From: GCA-2733415 sp964276095
Lineage (GTDB): Bacteria > Bacteroidota > Bacteroidia > Flavobacteriales > Flavobacteriaceae
DNA: 64,000 nt
Direction: 5' to 3'
Assembly: GCA_964276095.1 (NCBI GenBank)
Contig: CAXYDR010000001.1
Coordinates: forward strand, 310,001-374,000
Position numbers and translations under genes: made by a program. Positions within the stretch are counted from its first letter, which is position 1; each line of letters starts with the position of its first letter. Shown piece by piece: positions 1 to 8,856 of this stretch. The notes under the pieces are model-generated. The model was not told the origin of the DNA, did no database searches, and saw only the letters and a list, made by a program, of their open reading frames with translations.

Positions 1-606
1 ATCAAATGGAGAGATACGTACCAGTCTGTGTACTCCATTTTCACCTTTTAGCCATCCAAAAGCAAAATCTCCTTCAATTTCAATAGTTACAGTTTTTATA
101 CCTGCAACATCACCAGATTGGTGGTTCAACTCTTTAACTTTAAAACCTTGGTTTTCGCAATACATTAAATACATGCGGAGTAGCATTTCTGCCCAATCAC
201 AACTTTCTGTACCTCCAGCACCTGCAGTGATTTGTAATACTGCACTCATGGAGTCACCTTCTTCCGAAAGCATGTTTTTAAACTCTAAATCTTCAATTAA
301 TGTACTTGCTTTATTGTATTGTGAAATAACTTCTGATTCTTCAACTTCACCTTCATTATGAAATTCTATTAAAATTTGTAAATCATCAATTAATTGTTTG
401 GCAAGTTCATAATCAGAAACCCATTTTTTAATAACTCTAAGTGATTTCATAATCAACTCAGCTTCTTTAGGCTTATTCCAAAAATCAGGGTCAAAGGTTT
501 TTTCTTCCTCATTAGCAATCTCTACCTTTTTTGCATCTATTGCTAAGTACTTTTTTAAAGCACTTAAACGTTCAATAATGTCTTTGGTTTGTTCTGAGGA
601 TATCAT
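1..606 (-). CDS. prfB: Peptide chain release factor 2, 5' part (cut by window edge)
   Basis: This is the first 202 codons of release factor 2, which reads UGA and UAA stop codons and triggers peptide release on the ribosome. The ATG is at 606-604 and the frame is open to the window edge, so the stop-codon-reading and GGQ catalytic parts lie outside. Visible are the N-terminal coiled helices (residues 1-95) and the class I release-factor core with the GAGGTESCDWA stretch near residue 130. In many bacteria codon ~25 is an in-frame UGA that forces a +1 frameshift; here the matching place reads KKYLAIDAKK without any stop, so no autoregulatory frameshift is needed. It is divergent from the threonine aldolase gene. 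Identity is sure from the family-typical core. Confidence 0.93.
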   Translation of the reverse strand, partial: MISSEQTKDIIERLSALKKYLAIDAKKVEIANEEEKTFDPDFWNKPKEAELIMKSLRVIKKWVSDYELAKQLIDDLQILIEFHNEGEVEESEVISQYNKASTLIEDLEFKNMLSEEGDSMSAVLQITAGAGGTESCDWAEMLLRMYLMYCENQGFKVKELNHQSGDVAGIKTVTIEIEGDFAFGWLKGENGVHRLVRISPFD

Positions 607-653
607 AAATATTGATTACATTTATTCACAAAAATAGAACATCAAGATTGATT

Positions 654-1679
654 ATGGAAATAAATTTAATAAGTGACACTGTTACTCGTCCTAGTAAAGA
701 AATGTTAGCTGTTATGATGCAGGCACAAGTTGGAGATGATGTGTTTGGTGATGACCCTACTGTAAATGAATTACAAGATAAAATAGCAAAATTATTTGGT
801 ATGGAAGATGCCTTGTTTTTTCCATCTGGTACTATGGCAAATCAAGTAGCAATTAAATTACATACGCAACCTGGAGATAAATTGTATTGTGATAAATATG
901 CACATGTGTATAATTTTGAAGGTGGAGGTGCAGCGTTTAATTCTGGAGTTACATGTTCTTTGATAGATGGCGATAGAGGAATGTTTACTGCATCTCAATT
1001 AGAAGGTGCTATTACTCCAAAAGATAATATTCATTTAGCGCATTCTAGTTTGGTTTGTATTGAAAACACTACTAATAAAGGAGGTGGAGCTTGTTGGGAT
1101 TTTGAAGAATTGAAAAAAATAAAGAGTATATGTGATGAAAATGAATTAGCATATCATTTAGATGGTGCGAGATTGTTTAATGCTTTAGTTGCTAATAATG
1201 AAACACCACAGCAATATGGTGAGTTATTCGATACCATATCTATTTGTCTGTCTAAAGGTTTAGGAGCGCCAGTTGGTTCACTGTTAATAGGAACTAAAAG
1301 TGCTATGGCAAAAGCATTACGTATTAGAAAACTATTTGGTGGAGGAATGCGTCAAGCAGGATATTTAGCTGCTGCTGGAATTTATGCATTAGATAATAAT
1401 GTAGAGCGATTAGTAGAGGATCATAAAAAAGCTAAAGAGCTTGCCGAAGTATTAACTGCTTGTAGTATTATAAAGGATGTAGAGCCAGTTGAAACAAATA
1501 TTGTTATATTTTATTTAAATGATGGGGAGGATGAGTCAAAATTTATTCAAGAAATGAAAAATAGTAATATTCTTTTAATAGGTATGGGAGAAGGAAAATT
1601 AAGATTTGTAACTCATATGGACTATACACAAGAGATGCATTTTAAATGTTTAAACAAAATAAACACTCTTAATCGGTAA
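654..1679 (+). CDS. ltaE: Low-specificity L-threonine aldolase
   Basis: A PLP enzyme of fold type I, 341 residues, that splits L-threonine or allo-threonine to glycine and acetaldehyde in the cytosol. The N-terminus NLISDTVTRP, the middle HLDGARLFNA (PLP-contacting Asp) and the SKGLGAPVGS stretch with the PLP-binding lysine are family hallmarks. I chose ATG 654 because homology begins at MEINLISDT; a TTG at 612 in the same frame would add 14 residues that do not resemble the family and would lie against the divergent prfB start. Single gene, no operon partner on its strand. Confidence 0.93.
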   Translation: MEINLISDTVTRPSKEMLAVMMQAQVGDDVFGDDPTVNELQDKIAKLFGMEDALFFPSGTMANQVAIKLHTQPGDKLYCDKYAHVYNFEGGGAAFNSGVTCSLIDGDRGMFTASQLEGAITPKDNIHLAHSSLVCIENTTNKGGGACWDFEELKKIKSICDENELAYHLDGARLFNALVANNETPQQYGELFDTISICLSKGLGAPVGSLLIGTKSAMAKALRIRKLFGGGMRQAGYLAAAGIYALDNNVERLVEDHKKAKELAEVLTACSIIKDVEPVETNIVIFYLNDGEDESKFIQEMKNSNILLIGMGEGKLRFVTHMDYTQEMHFKCLNKINTLNR

Positions 1680-1794
1680 ATAAATGCATTTAATCGTGTT
1701 TTTTTATAGCTTGTGAATTTTTGATAAAGTTTTTTTTATAAAATAATTGGAGTTTTGTGTTAAAATAAATTAACATATAACTAATACCATTATT

Positions 1795-2898
1795 ATGAAA
1801 AAAATATTATTCTTAGGTTTAGCTTTCGCTTCTAGTGCCATTTTTGCACAAGATTTACCAACTAACCCTGAGCCGGGTAAGTGTTATGTACGTTGTACAA
1901 CTCCTGATGTTTACGAAAATCAAGAAGTGCAAATATTAATGAGTCCAGCGTATAAAAAAATGAGAGTTATACCTGCAACTTATAAGAATGTAACTGAAGA
2001 GGTAATGGTTAAAGCTTCAAGTAAGGTTTTAAGAGTTATACCGGCTGTTTGGGGAACAGAAACTATTTCTTATATTAAAAAAGAAGGGGCAAATACATTA
2101 AGTATTTCACCTGCTAGATTAGCTGCAAGTTCAGAAACTATTGAGGTTAAACCTGCATACTCTAGATGGGAATTAGGAGCTAAGGCGCCAGATTGTGCTT
2201 CAGCAGATCCTAATGACTGTAGATATTGGTGTTATAAAGGATATCCAGCAGAATTTAAAACAATCAAGACAAGTGTATTGTCAAATGATGCATCTGCATC
2301 AAGTAACTCAATAGCTGAAAGAGCAGGATCTTATACTAAAAGAGTAATTACTGAGCCAGCAAGAGTTGAGGAAGTAGAAATTCCTGCGAAGTATGCAACG
2401 ATAACAAAAACAGTTGTTGATACTCCAGCAAGTACTACAGAAGTACCTGTTGAAGCAGTTTATAAAACAGTATCAAAAGAAGTATTAAAAACTAAAGGAG
2501 GCTTAACTGAATGGAAAGAAGTTGAATGTGCTTTATTAGAGTATACTGATTTAAATATCACTTGGAATTTAGGGAGTGCAACTTTAACTACTAGTTCAAG
2601 GTCAGAAATTGATGCTATATTATTACCAGTTTTAAGTAATAATTCTGGGTCTAAAATAGAAGTAGCTTCTCATACGGATGCTAGAGGATCAGCCGATAGT
2701 AATCAAGTGTTATCAGAAAGAAGAGCACAAGCGGTGTCTAATTATTTAATTTCGAAAGGAATTAATCCAAGTAGATTAGTGTCTAATGGTTATGGTGAAA
2801 AACAACCGTTAAACAGATGTGCTGATGGGGTTTCATGTACTGAAAAAGAGCATAGAGCAAACAGAAGAACTCAATTTAGGTTGATAAATAATAAGTAG
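1795..2898 (+). CDS. OmpA family outer-membrane/peptidoglycan-binding protein
   Basis: A 367-residue exported protein. Residues 1-18 are a signal peptide ending in IFA-QD. The middle (residues 40-240) has an internal repeat built on RVIPA-Y/W and V-x-IPA-K-Y units that probably forms extended strands. The last ~110 residues are an OmpA C-terminal domain (SHTDARGS, LSERRAQAVSNYL, NRRTQF) that binds peptidoglycan. It probably tethers the outer membrane to the wall. Several Cys pairs (CYVRCTTP, CRYWCYKG) suggest disulphides. It is monocistronic and ends at a strong bidirectional terminator. Confidence 0.87.
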   Translation: MKKILFLGLAFASSAIFAQDLPTNPEPGKCYVRCTTPDVYENQEVQILMSPAYKKMRVIPATYKNVTEEVMVKASSKVLRVIPAVWGTETISYIKKEGANTLSISPARLAASSETIEVKPAYSRWELGAKAPDCASADPNDCRYWCYKGYPAEFKTIKTSVLSNDASASSNSIAERAGSYTKRVITEPARVEEVEIPAKYATITKTVVDTPASTTEVPVEAVYKTVSKEVLKTKGGLTEWKEVECALLEYTDLNITWNLGSATLTTSSRSEIDAILLPVLSNNSGSKIEVASHTDARGSADSNQVLSERRAQAVSNYLISKGINPSRLVSNGYGEKQPLNRCADGVSCTEKEHRANRRTQFRLINNK

Positions 2899-2900
2899 TA

Positions 2901-2959
2901 ATTAAAATTATAAAACTAAAAAGCCGCTACTAGCGGCTTTTTAGTTTTATAATTTTAAT
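2901..2959. terminator. Bidirectional terminator, 29-bp perfect inverted repeat
   Basis: Arms 2901-2929 and 2931-2959 are perfect reverse complements around a single central C. The core is GC-rich (AAGCCGCTA/TAGCGGCTT) with A-tract and T-tract flanks, so it can end transcription from both convergent neighbours (OmpA on plus, YbaB on minus). Confidence 0.92.
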
Positions 2960-2960
2960 C

Positions 2961-3284
2961 TTATTTAAACATGTCCATTCCAGGTATATCTGGCATTCCG
3001 TCTTTTGCAGCTGCACCAAGTTCAGCTTCATTTATGTCGGTTGCTTTTTTGATAGCTTTGTTTAAAGTTAAAATTAAGTAATCTTCTAGTTGCTCTTTAT
3101 CTTCTAATAAAGAATTATCAATTTCAATATTCTTAATAATTCTATTAGCTGTTAATGTTATTTTAAGTAAACCATCAGAGCTGTTTTCGTCAATTAAAAC
3201 AGTGTCTAATCTTTTTTTAGTTTCTTCAACTTTAGCTTGGGTTTCTTTTATTTTACCCATCATTCCCATTAAATCTCCAAACAT
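2961..3284 (-). CDS. YbaB/EbfC family nucleoid-associated protein
   Basis: A 107-residue small DNA-binding protein of the YbaB family, whose members bind DNA as tweezer-like dimers. The start MFGDLMGMMGKIKETQAK and the middle pattern ITLTANRIIKNIEI are typical, as is the acidic/hydrophobic tail. In many bacteria the gene sits with dnaX and recR; here it stands alone, convergent to the OmpA gene. Confidence 0.87.
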   Translation of the reverse strand: MFGDLMGMMGKIKETQAKVEETKKRLDTVLIDENSSDGLLKITLTANRIIKNIEIDNSLLEDKEQLEDYLILTLNKAIKKATDINEAELGAAAKDGMPDIPGMDMFK

Positions 3285-3349
3285 TTTTATTATTTTTTAT
3301 AATTAGCAAATAGTTTTCTTAAATTTATGAGCCAAAAATAGGAAATAAA

Positions 3350-5485
3350 ATGATAAAAAAGCTTTCAATACTTATAGTAACGATTATTTTTGCAACTGCT
3401 TGTAAAAAAGATAGCCCTATGAAAACAGTAATTAATATTACACCACCAACTGCTGATAAAAAAGCGAAAACATTTGAAAAACATGACGATGTTAGAGTTG
3501 ATAATTATTATTGGCTTAATGAAAAAGAGAATGAGGAGGTAATTGATTATTTAGAAAGAGAGAATGATTATTATGATAAAATGACTTCTCACACTAAAGA
3601 TTTTCAAACAGAATTGTTTGATGAGATGAAGTCTAGAATAAAAGAAGATGATTCATCTGTACCATATAAGTCAAATGGGTATTGGTATATTACTAAGTTT
3701 GAAACTGGAAAGGATTACCCAATATATACAAGAAAAAAAGATTCCTTATCAGCAAAAGAGGAAGTGTTATTTGATTGTAATATAATGGCTGAAGGTGAAA
3801 CGTATTTTAATTTGGGGGGAATGAGTATTAGCCCAGACAATAAATTTGTTGCGTTTGGAGTAGATAATGTAAGTAGAAGGCAGTATACCATTCAAATAAA
3901 AAATATTGAAACTGGTGAAGTACTTCCGTATAAAATTGAAAATACTACAGGAGGTTCTACTTGGGCAAATGATAATATGACTTTGTTTTATACTAGAAAG
4001 GATGATGAAACCTTACGATCGGATAAAGTATTTAAGCACTTTTTAAATGACAATCCTAAAAATGATAAAGAAATATTTCATGAAAAAGATGAAACATTTA
4101 ACACCTTTGTGTATAAATCAAAATCTAAGAAATATATTATTATTGGTTGTAGTAGTACGTTAACTAATGAATTTAGAGTACTAAGAGCAAATGATCCTGA
4201 AGGAGAATTTAAAATATTTCAAAAAAGAGAAAGAGGATTAGAGTATGATATTGCTCATTTTGACGATAAGTTTTATATAATAACTAATAAAGATAAAGCT
4301 ACTAACTTTAAGTTAATGGTAACATCTGAAAATAAAACAACTCAAGAAAATTGGGAAGAGTTTATTCCTCACAGAGATGACGTTTTATTAGAAGATATCG
4401 AGATTTTTAAAGATTATTTGGTGGTTAGTGAAAGAGAGAATGGTTTGTCAAAAATTAAAATATCTCGTTGGGATGGTATGAGTTCTTATTATTTGCCATT
4501 TGATAATGAAACATATACAGCTTATACATCAGTAAATGTTGACTTTGACACGGATATTTTACGTTATGGTTATAATTCATTAACCACTCCTGCTTCAACT
4601 ATAGATTTCAATATGGAGACTAAGGAAAAGGAAGTTAAAAAAGAACAAGAAGTTTTAGGAGGAAAGTTTGATAAAAATAATTATACTTCTGAAAGAGTGT
4701 GGGCTACTGCTCGTGATGGTAAAAAAGTTGCAATTTCCTTAGTGTATAGAAAAGACACTAAGTTAACAGAAAATACGCCGTTATTACAATATGCATATGG
4801 TTCATATGGACATACTATTTCTGACGGATTTAGTACAACACGTTTAACCTTGTTAGATCGTGGATTTGTTTTTGCAATTGCTCATATTAGAGGGAGTGAA
4901 TATTTAGGCAGAAATTGGTATGAAGATGGAAAACTATACAATAAAATAAATACGTTTACTGATTTTATTGATTGTTCTAAATATTTAATAGAGAAAAAAT
5001 ACACTTCTGAAAAGCATTTATATGCAATGGGTGGTAGTGCAGGTGGTTTATTGATGGGAGCAATTATGAATATGAACCCAGAAATTTATAATGGAGTAGT
5101 AGCATCTGTTCCTTTTGTTGATGTAGTAACAACTATGTTGGACGATTCAATACCATTAACTACTGGAGAATATGACGAATGGGGGAACCCTAATGAAAAA
5201 GGATATTATGAATATATGAAATCATATTCGCCATATGATAATGTTGTAAAACAAGCATATCCAAATACATTAATACTAACAGGTTTTCATGATTCTCAGG
5301 TGCAATATTTTGAGCCTGCTAAATGGACTGCTAAGTTAAGAGAATTAAAAACGGATGATAACTTGTTATTATTTAAGTGCGATATGGATTCTGGACATGG
5401 AGGAGCATCAGGTAGATTTGAGGCTTTAAAAGAAGTAGCAGAAGAATATACATTTATGCTTGATTTGGAAGGAATAACTAAGTAG
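3350..5485 (+). CDS. S9 family serine peptidase lipoprotein (oligopeptidase B-like)
   Basis: A 711-residue prolyl-oligopeptidase-family enzyme, closest in pattern to oligopeptidase B (cuts short peptides after basic residues). Residues 1-18 form a lipoprotein signal with a lipobox (TAC at residues 16-18), so it is probably anchored in the envelope. Residues ~30-430 form the beta-propeller. The alpha/beta hydrolase domain follows with the nucleophile in GGSAGG, the acid in the GFHDSQV region and the histidine in SGHGGASG. The short gap to the next gene holds that gene's own promoter box. Confidence 0.9.
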   Translation: MIKKLSILIVTIIFATACKKDSPMKTVINITPPTADKKAKTFEKHDDVRVDNYYWLNEKENEEVIDYLERENDYYDKMTSHTKDFQTELFDEMKSRIKEDDSSVPYKSNGYWYITKFETGKDYPIYTRKKDSLSAKEEVLFDCNIMAEGETYFNLGGMSISPDNKFVAFGVDNVSRRQYTIQIKNIETGEVLPYKIENTTGGSTWANDNMTLFYTRKDDETLRSDKVFKHFLNDNPKNDKEIFHEKDETFNTFVYKSKSKKYIIIGCSSTLTNEFRVLRANDPEGEFKIFQKRERGLEYDIAHFDDKFYIITNKDKATNFKLMVTSENKTTQENWEEFIPHRDDVLLEDIEIFKDYLVVSERENGLSKIKISRWDGMSSYYLPFDNETYTAYTSVNVDFDTDILRYGYNSLTTPASTIDFNMETKEKEVKKEQEVLGGKFDKNNYTSERVWATARDGKKVAISLVYRKDTKLTENTPLLQYAYGSYGHTISDGFSTTRLTLLDRGFVFAIAHIRGSEYLGRNWYEDGKLYNKINTFTDFIDCSKYLIEKKYTSEKHLYAMGGSAGGLLMGAIMNMNPEIYNGVVASVPFVDVVTTMLDDSIPLTTGEYDEWGNPNEKGYYEYMKSYSPYDNVVKQAYPNTLILTGFHDSQVQYFEPAKWTAKLRELKTDDNLLLFKCDMDSGHGGASGRFEALKEVAEEYTFMLDLEGITK

Positions 5486-5496
5486 AAAAAAAATAG

Positions 5497-5504
5497 TATC
5501 TTTG
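5497..5504 (+). promoter_or_regulatory. Bacteroidota -7 promoter box before the cysteate synthase gene
   Basis: TATCTTTG matches the TAnnTTTG -7 consensus exactly and lies about 52 bp before ATG 5556. I see no TTG at the usual -33 spacing, so the call rests on the -7 box and its position right after the upstream stop codon. Confidence 0.5.
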
Positions 5505-5555
5505 TCCGGTTGTTTTATAAGCAAATTATAAAGCTGTACAATATTAAAATCATTT

Positions 5556-6596
5556 ATGGAAGAAGGAATTCAAGCATATAATAGTGTTTTAGATTTAATA
5601 GGAAACACTCCATTAATAAAATTACAAAAAATTACTAAAGGTTTAAAAGGAAACTTCTTTGCAAAAGTTGAAGCTTTTAATCCAGGGCATTCTTCAAAAG
5701 ATAGAATTGCTTTGTATATATTAGAACAAGCAGAAAAGAAAGGTTTAATTAAACCTGGAGATACTATTATTGAAACTACTTCTGGAAACACAGGATTTAG
5801 TATTGCTATGGTTAGTATTATTAAAGGATACGAATGTATTTTAGCAGTAAGCTCTAAATCTTCTCCTGATAAAATAGATATGCTTCGTACTATGGGTGCA
5901 AAAGTATACGTTTGTCCTGCAAACGTAAGTGCTGATGATCCAAGATCGTATTATGAAGTAGCAAAAAGATTACATAAAGAAGTTAAAGGATCTGTGTATA
6001 TCAACCAGTATTTTAATGAATTGAATATTGATGCACATTATCATTCTACTGGTCCAGAAATTTGGAATCAAACAAATGGAAAAATTACGCATTTAGTTGC
6101 GTGTAGTGGAACTGGAGGAACAATTTCTGGTACTGCAAAATATTTAAAAGAACAAAACCCAGCTATTAAAGTATTAGGAGTTGATGCTTTTGGTTCAGTA
6201 TTAAAAAGTTTTCACGAAACTCGTGAGTTTGATAAAAATGAGATTTACCCTTACCGAATTGAAGGTTTAGGTAAAAATTTAATACCATCAGCTACTGATT
6301 TTGATACTATTGATGAGTTTATAAAAGTAACGGATCAAGAAAGTGCACATACAGCTAGAGAATTAGCAAAAACAGAAGGTTTGTTTGTTGGGTACACAAG
6401 TGGTGCAGCAATGCAGGCTGTAAGGCAATATGAAGCAAACGGAATGTTTGGTGAAGATAGTAATGTTGTAGTGATATTTCCTGACCATGGATCTCGTTAT
6501 ATGAGTAAAATTTATAACGACAAATGGATGGAAGACCAAGGTTTTTTCGATTCAGTTCAGGAAGAAAATCCAAAGAAAATAGAATATGTGAAGTAA
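5556..6596 (+). CDS. capA: Cysteine-synthase/CBS-family PLP enzyme, probable cysteate synthase (CapA)
   Basis: A 346-residue fold-type II PLP enzyme. Visible are the N-terminal DLIGNTPL box, the PLP lysine in GHSSKDR (K48), the phosphate loop SGTGGTISG and the substrate loop TTSGNTGFS. The family makes C-S bonds at the beta carbon of serine derivatives. In the described capnine pathway CapA, a CBS-like protein, joins O-phosphoserine and sulfite to cysteate. The next gene on the same strand is an acyltransferase of the type that uses cysteate (CapB), which is why I prefer this over ordinary cysteine synthase or cystathionine beta-synthase. No C-terminal CBS domains are present. A hairpin terminator follows, so the two genes may be separately transcribed. 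Confidence 0.72.
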   Translation: MEEGIQAYNSVLDLIGNTPLIKLQKITKGLKGNFFAKVEAFNPGHSSKDRIALYILEQAEKKGLIKPGDTIIETTSGNTGFSIAMVSIIKGYECILAVSSKSSPDKIDMLRTMGAKVYVCPANVSADDPRSYYEVAKRLHKEVKGSVYINQYFNELNIDAHYHSTGPEIWNQTNGKITHLVACSGTGGTISGTAKYLKEQNPAIKVLGVDAFGSVLKSFHETREFDKNEIYPYRIEGLGKNLIPSATDFDTIDEFIKVTDQESAHTARELAKTEGLFVGYTSGAAMQAVRQYEANGMFGEDSNVVVIFPDHGSRYMSKIYNDKWMEDQGFFDSVQEENPKKIEYVK

Positions 6597-6621
6597 AAAT
6601 TCATGTAAATTATAGAGATAT

Positions 6622-6652
6622 AAAGCACTAACTCAACAGTTGGTGCTTTTTT
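6622..6652 (+). terminator. Intrinsic terminator after capA-like gene
   Basis: Arms AAAGCACTAACT (6622-6633) and AGTTGGTGCTTT (6638-6649) pair with one T-G wobble around a CAAC loop, followed by a T-run. Confidence 0.8.
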
Positions 6653-6724
6653 GTTAGTGAAAATATTATGAAAAGAGTTGTATTTTAATTATTTTCGCAT
6701 TTGTAAAATCTAAAACTGATATTA

Positions 6725-7984
6725 ATGAAGGATTTATTTGATAAAATCTATAAGGACAAAGGTCCTTTAGGGAAATGGGCAGAGCAAGCAGAAGGATATT
6801 TCGTATTTCCAAAACTTGAAGGAGAGATTTCTAATAGAATGAATTTTCAAGGAAAAGAAGTTGTTACATGGAGTATCAATGATTATTTAGGTCTTGCAAA
6901 TCACCCAGAAGTAAGAAAAGTTGATGGAGAAGCTGGTGTGAAGTACGGTTCGGCTTACCCAATGGGAGCTAGAATGATGTCTGGTCATACAGAATTACAT
7001 GAGAAATTACAGGATGAGTTAGCTGAATTTGTAGAAAAGGAAGCAGCTTATTTAGTGAACTTTGGTTACCAAGGTATGGTTTCTGCAATTGACTCTTTAG
7101 TAACTAAAGATGATATTATTGTTTATGATGTAGATGCACATGCATGTATTATTGATGGAGTACGTTTACACATGGGAAAACGTTTTACTTACCGTCATAA
7201 CGATGTTGAAAGTATAGAGAAAAACTTAGGTAGAGCTGTAAAGCTTGCTGAAAAAACAGGTGGAGGAATTCTTTTGATTTCTGAAGGTGTTTTTGGAATG
7301 CGAGGAGAACAAGGGAAACTAAGGGAAATTATAGCGCTTAAAGAAAAATACAACTTCCGTTTGTTAGTTGATGATGCACATGGTTTTGGTACACTTGGTA
7401 AAAGAGGAGCTGGAACTGGTGAGGAACAAGGATGTCAAGATGGTATTGATGTGTATTTTGCAACTTTTGCAAAATCTATGGCAAGTACAGGAGCATTTTT
7501 TGCAGCTGATAAGGAAATTATCGATTTTATGAAATACAACATGCGTTCTCAAATGTTTGCAAAATCATTACAGATGCAGTTGGTCGTAGGAGCGTTAAAA
7601 CGTTTAGAAATGTTAAAGACTATGCCTGAGCTTAAAGAAAGGCTATGGGATAACGTACGTGCTCTACAAGGAGGTTTACGTGAAAGAGGTTTTGATTTAG
7701 GAACTACAGAAACATGTATTACTCCGGTATATTTAAAAGGAAGTATTCCTGAAGCTATGGCTTTAGTAAAAGATTTAAGAGAGAACTTTGGAGTATTTTG
7801 TTCAATAGTTGTTTATCCTGTTATACCTAAAGGAATGATATTATTACGTTTAATTCCAACATCTTCTCATACAATGGAAGATATTGAAATTACCCTAAAC
7901 GCCTTTTCTAGTATTAGAGAGCGTTTAGAAAACGGTACTTATAAAAAAATGTCTGCAGCACTTTCAGCTGCAATGGGTGAGTAA
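6725..7984 (+). CDS. capB: Alpha-oxoamine synthase family acyltransferase, probable cysteate C-acyltransferase (CapB)
   Basis: A 419-residue PLP enzyme of the serine palmitoyltransferase/KBL/BioF group, which condenses an amino acid with an acyl thioester and releases CO2. Motifs seen: NDYLGLANHPEV, the cofactor-stacking His in DAHACIIDG, VDDAHGFGTLG, and the PLP lysine K250 in FAKSMAS. Its place behind a CBS-like synthase fits the second step of capnine (sulfonolipid) synthesis, cysteate plus fatty acyl thioester to 3-oxocapnine. The alternative is a true serine palmitoyltransferase for sphingolipids; motifs alone do not separate the two. Products would be outer-membrane lipids linked with gliding. 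A bidirectional terminator follows. Confidence 0.75.
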   Translation: MKDLFDKIYKDKGPLGKWAEQAEGYFVFPKLEGEISNRMNFQGKEVVTWSINDYLGLANHPEVRKVDGEAGVKYGSAYPMGARMMSGHTELHEKLQDELAEFVEKEAAYLVNFGYQGMVSAIDSLVTKDDIIVYDVDAHACIIDGVRLHMGKRFTYRHNDVESIEKNLGRAVKLAEKTGGGILLISEGVFGMRGEQGKLREIIALKEKYNFRLLVDDAHGFGTLGKRGAGTGEEQGCQDGIDVYFATFAKSMASTGAFFAADKEIIDFMKYNMRSQMFAKSLQMQLVVGALKRLEMLKTMPELKERLWDNVRALQGGLRERGFDLGTTETCITPVYLKGSIPEAMALVKDLRENFGVFCSIVVYPVIPKGMILLRLIPTSSHTMEDIEITLNAFSSIRERLENGTYKKMSAALSAAMGE

Positions 7985-8006
7985 TTATTATTGCTTATTA
8001 AGAAGT

Positions 8007-8040
8007 AAAAAAAGAGTAACCATTTGGTTGCTCTTTTTTT
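8007..8040. terminator. Bidirectional terminator
   Basis: Arms 8007-8022 and 8025-8040 (core AGAGTAACCA/TGGTTGCTCT, one wobble pair) have an A-tract before and a T-tract after, serving the convergent acyltransferase and the minus-strand gene at 8050. Confidence 0.85.
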
Positions 8041-8049
8041 TGTTCAAAT

Positions 8050-8580
8050 TTAATCTTTAGTAGTTTCAGTGTATTTTTTTATAAGTAATTCATATCGTGA
8101 TTCTATTCTAGATTTTAGTTGTTCTTTTTTAACCTTAATTTTAGTTTTCTTATTATCATTTCTAATGATGATTTCTTGAGTATTTTCATTTTCTAAACGT
8201 TTCTTCTTTTCTTCTTTCTCTAATTTATCAAATATACTATTCACTCTTCTGTAGCCAATAGTGTTTGATATCGATTCGGAATGGCTTATTCTTTTAACTT
8301 TAAGGTCGTATAAAATGTTTTTTCTGAAGATATCTCTTTTTATACTATCCTTTATAAAATTTGTTTCAGTGTCAGTTTTATGATCAGTAAATTTTTTATA
8401 GACATAAGTTTTACGCTGTTTATTAATAGAAAATACTCTAGCATCATGATTGATTCTAAGATTTTTATAATACGCAGTTTTTAATTGTTCAATCTCAGTA
8501 TTGTTTAACCTGTTGTTAGTTGATTGTGCAATCGTAAAGTTTGTAAATAATACGGAAGTTAAAATGATTATTTTGTTCAT
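8050..8580 (-). CDS. Secreted basic protein of unknown function (paralogue of 8857-9249)
   Basis: A 176-residue protein I do not recognise. I start it at ATG 8580 because residues 1-19 (MNKIIILTSVLFTNFTIAQ) make a clear signal peptide; an upstream in-frame ATG at 8709 would precede the predicted promoter box. The mature part is rich in Lys, Arg and Glu and probably helical. It shares with the next gene the pattern DARVF-x-I-x-KQ-x-KT and the motif GYRRVN, so the two are paralogues. The 5' leaders are also alike (see findings). Probably periplasmic or secreted. Confidence 0.72.
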   Translation of the reverse strand: MNKIIILTSVLFTNFTIAQSTNNRLNNTEIEQLKTAYYKNLRINHDARVFSINKQRKTYVYKKFTDHKTDTETNFIKDSIKRDIFRKNILYDLKVKRISHSESISNTIGYRRVNSIFDKLEKEEKKKRLENENTQEIIIRNDNKKTKIKVKKEQLKSRIESRYELLIKKYTETTKD

Positions 8581-8706
8581 GTGTCCCCAATTTTTAAGAT
8601 CAATAAATAGTGATTTGTGAATCTTTCTGGGGAGAAAAAAACTTGATCTTATATTAGTAAATTGGGTTAGAATTTTGCGTAGGTAACTAATATAATAGTA
8701 GTATGT

Positions 8707-8735
8707 CAAAGATAGCTAATATTTACGGAAAACAA
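8707..8735 (-). promoter_or_regulatory. Promoter of the 8050-8580 gene
   Basis: On the minus strand TTG (8735-8733) is followed after 18 bp by TATCTTTG (8714-8707), a full match to the Bacteroidota TTG / TAnnTTTG promoter. It predicts a leader of about 120 nt and supports the start at 8580. Confidence 0.68.
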
Positions 8736-8856
8736 TATAAAAAACTCATAATCAGCTTATTACAGTGTTCGTAGGGGGTTGATGAATTAGCAGGTATTTC
8801 TTCTGGCATTATATCAAGAAGGTTTATGTCTTTTTATATTTTAAAATACGCTGCTA

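Noticed and set aside
173..361. Plus-strand frame of 62 codons opposite release factor 2
   Set aside because: It is an antisense shadow of prfB with no own signals.
612..653. TTG start of the threonine aldolase
   Set aside because: The 14 extra residues are not family-like and ATG 654 gives the usual N-terminus.
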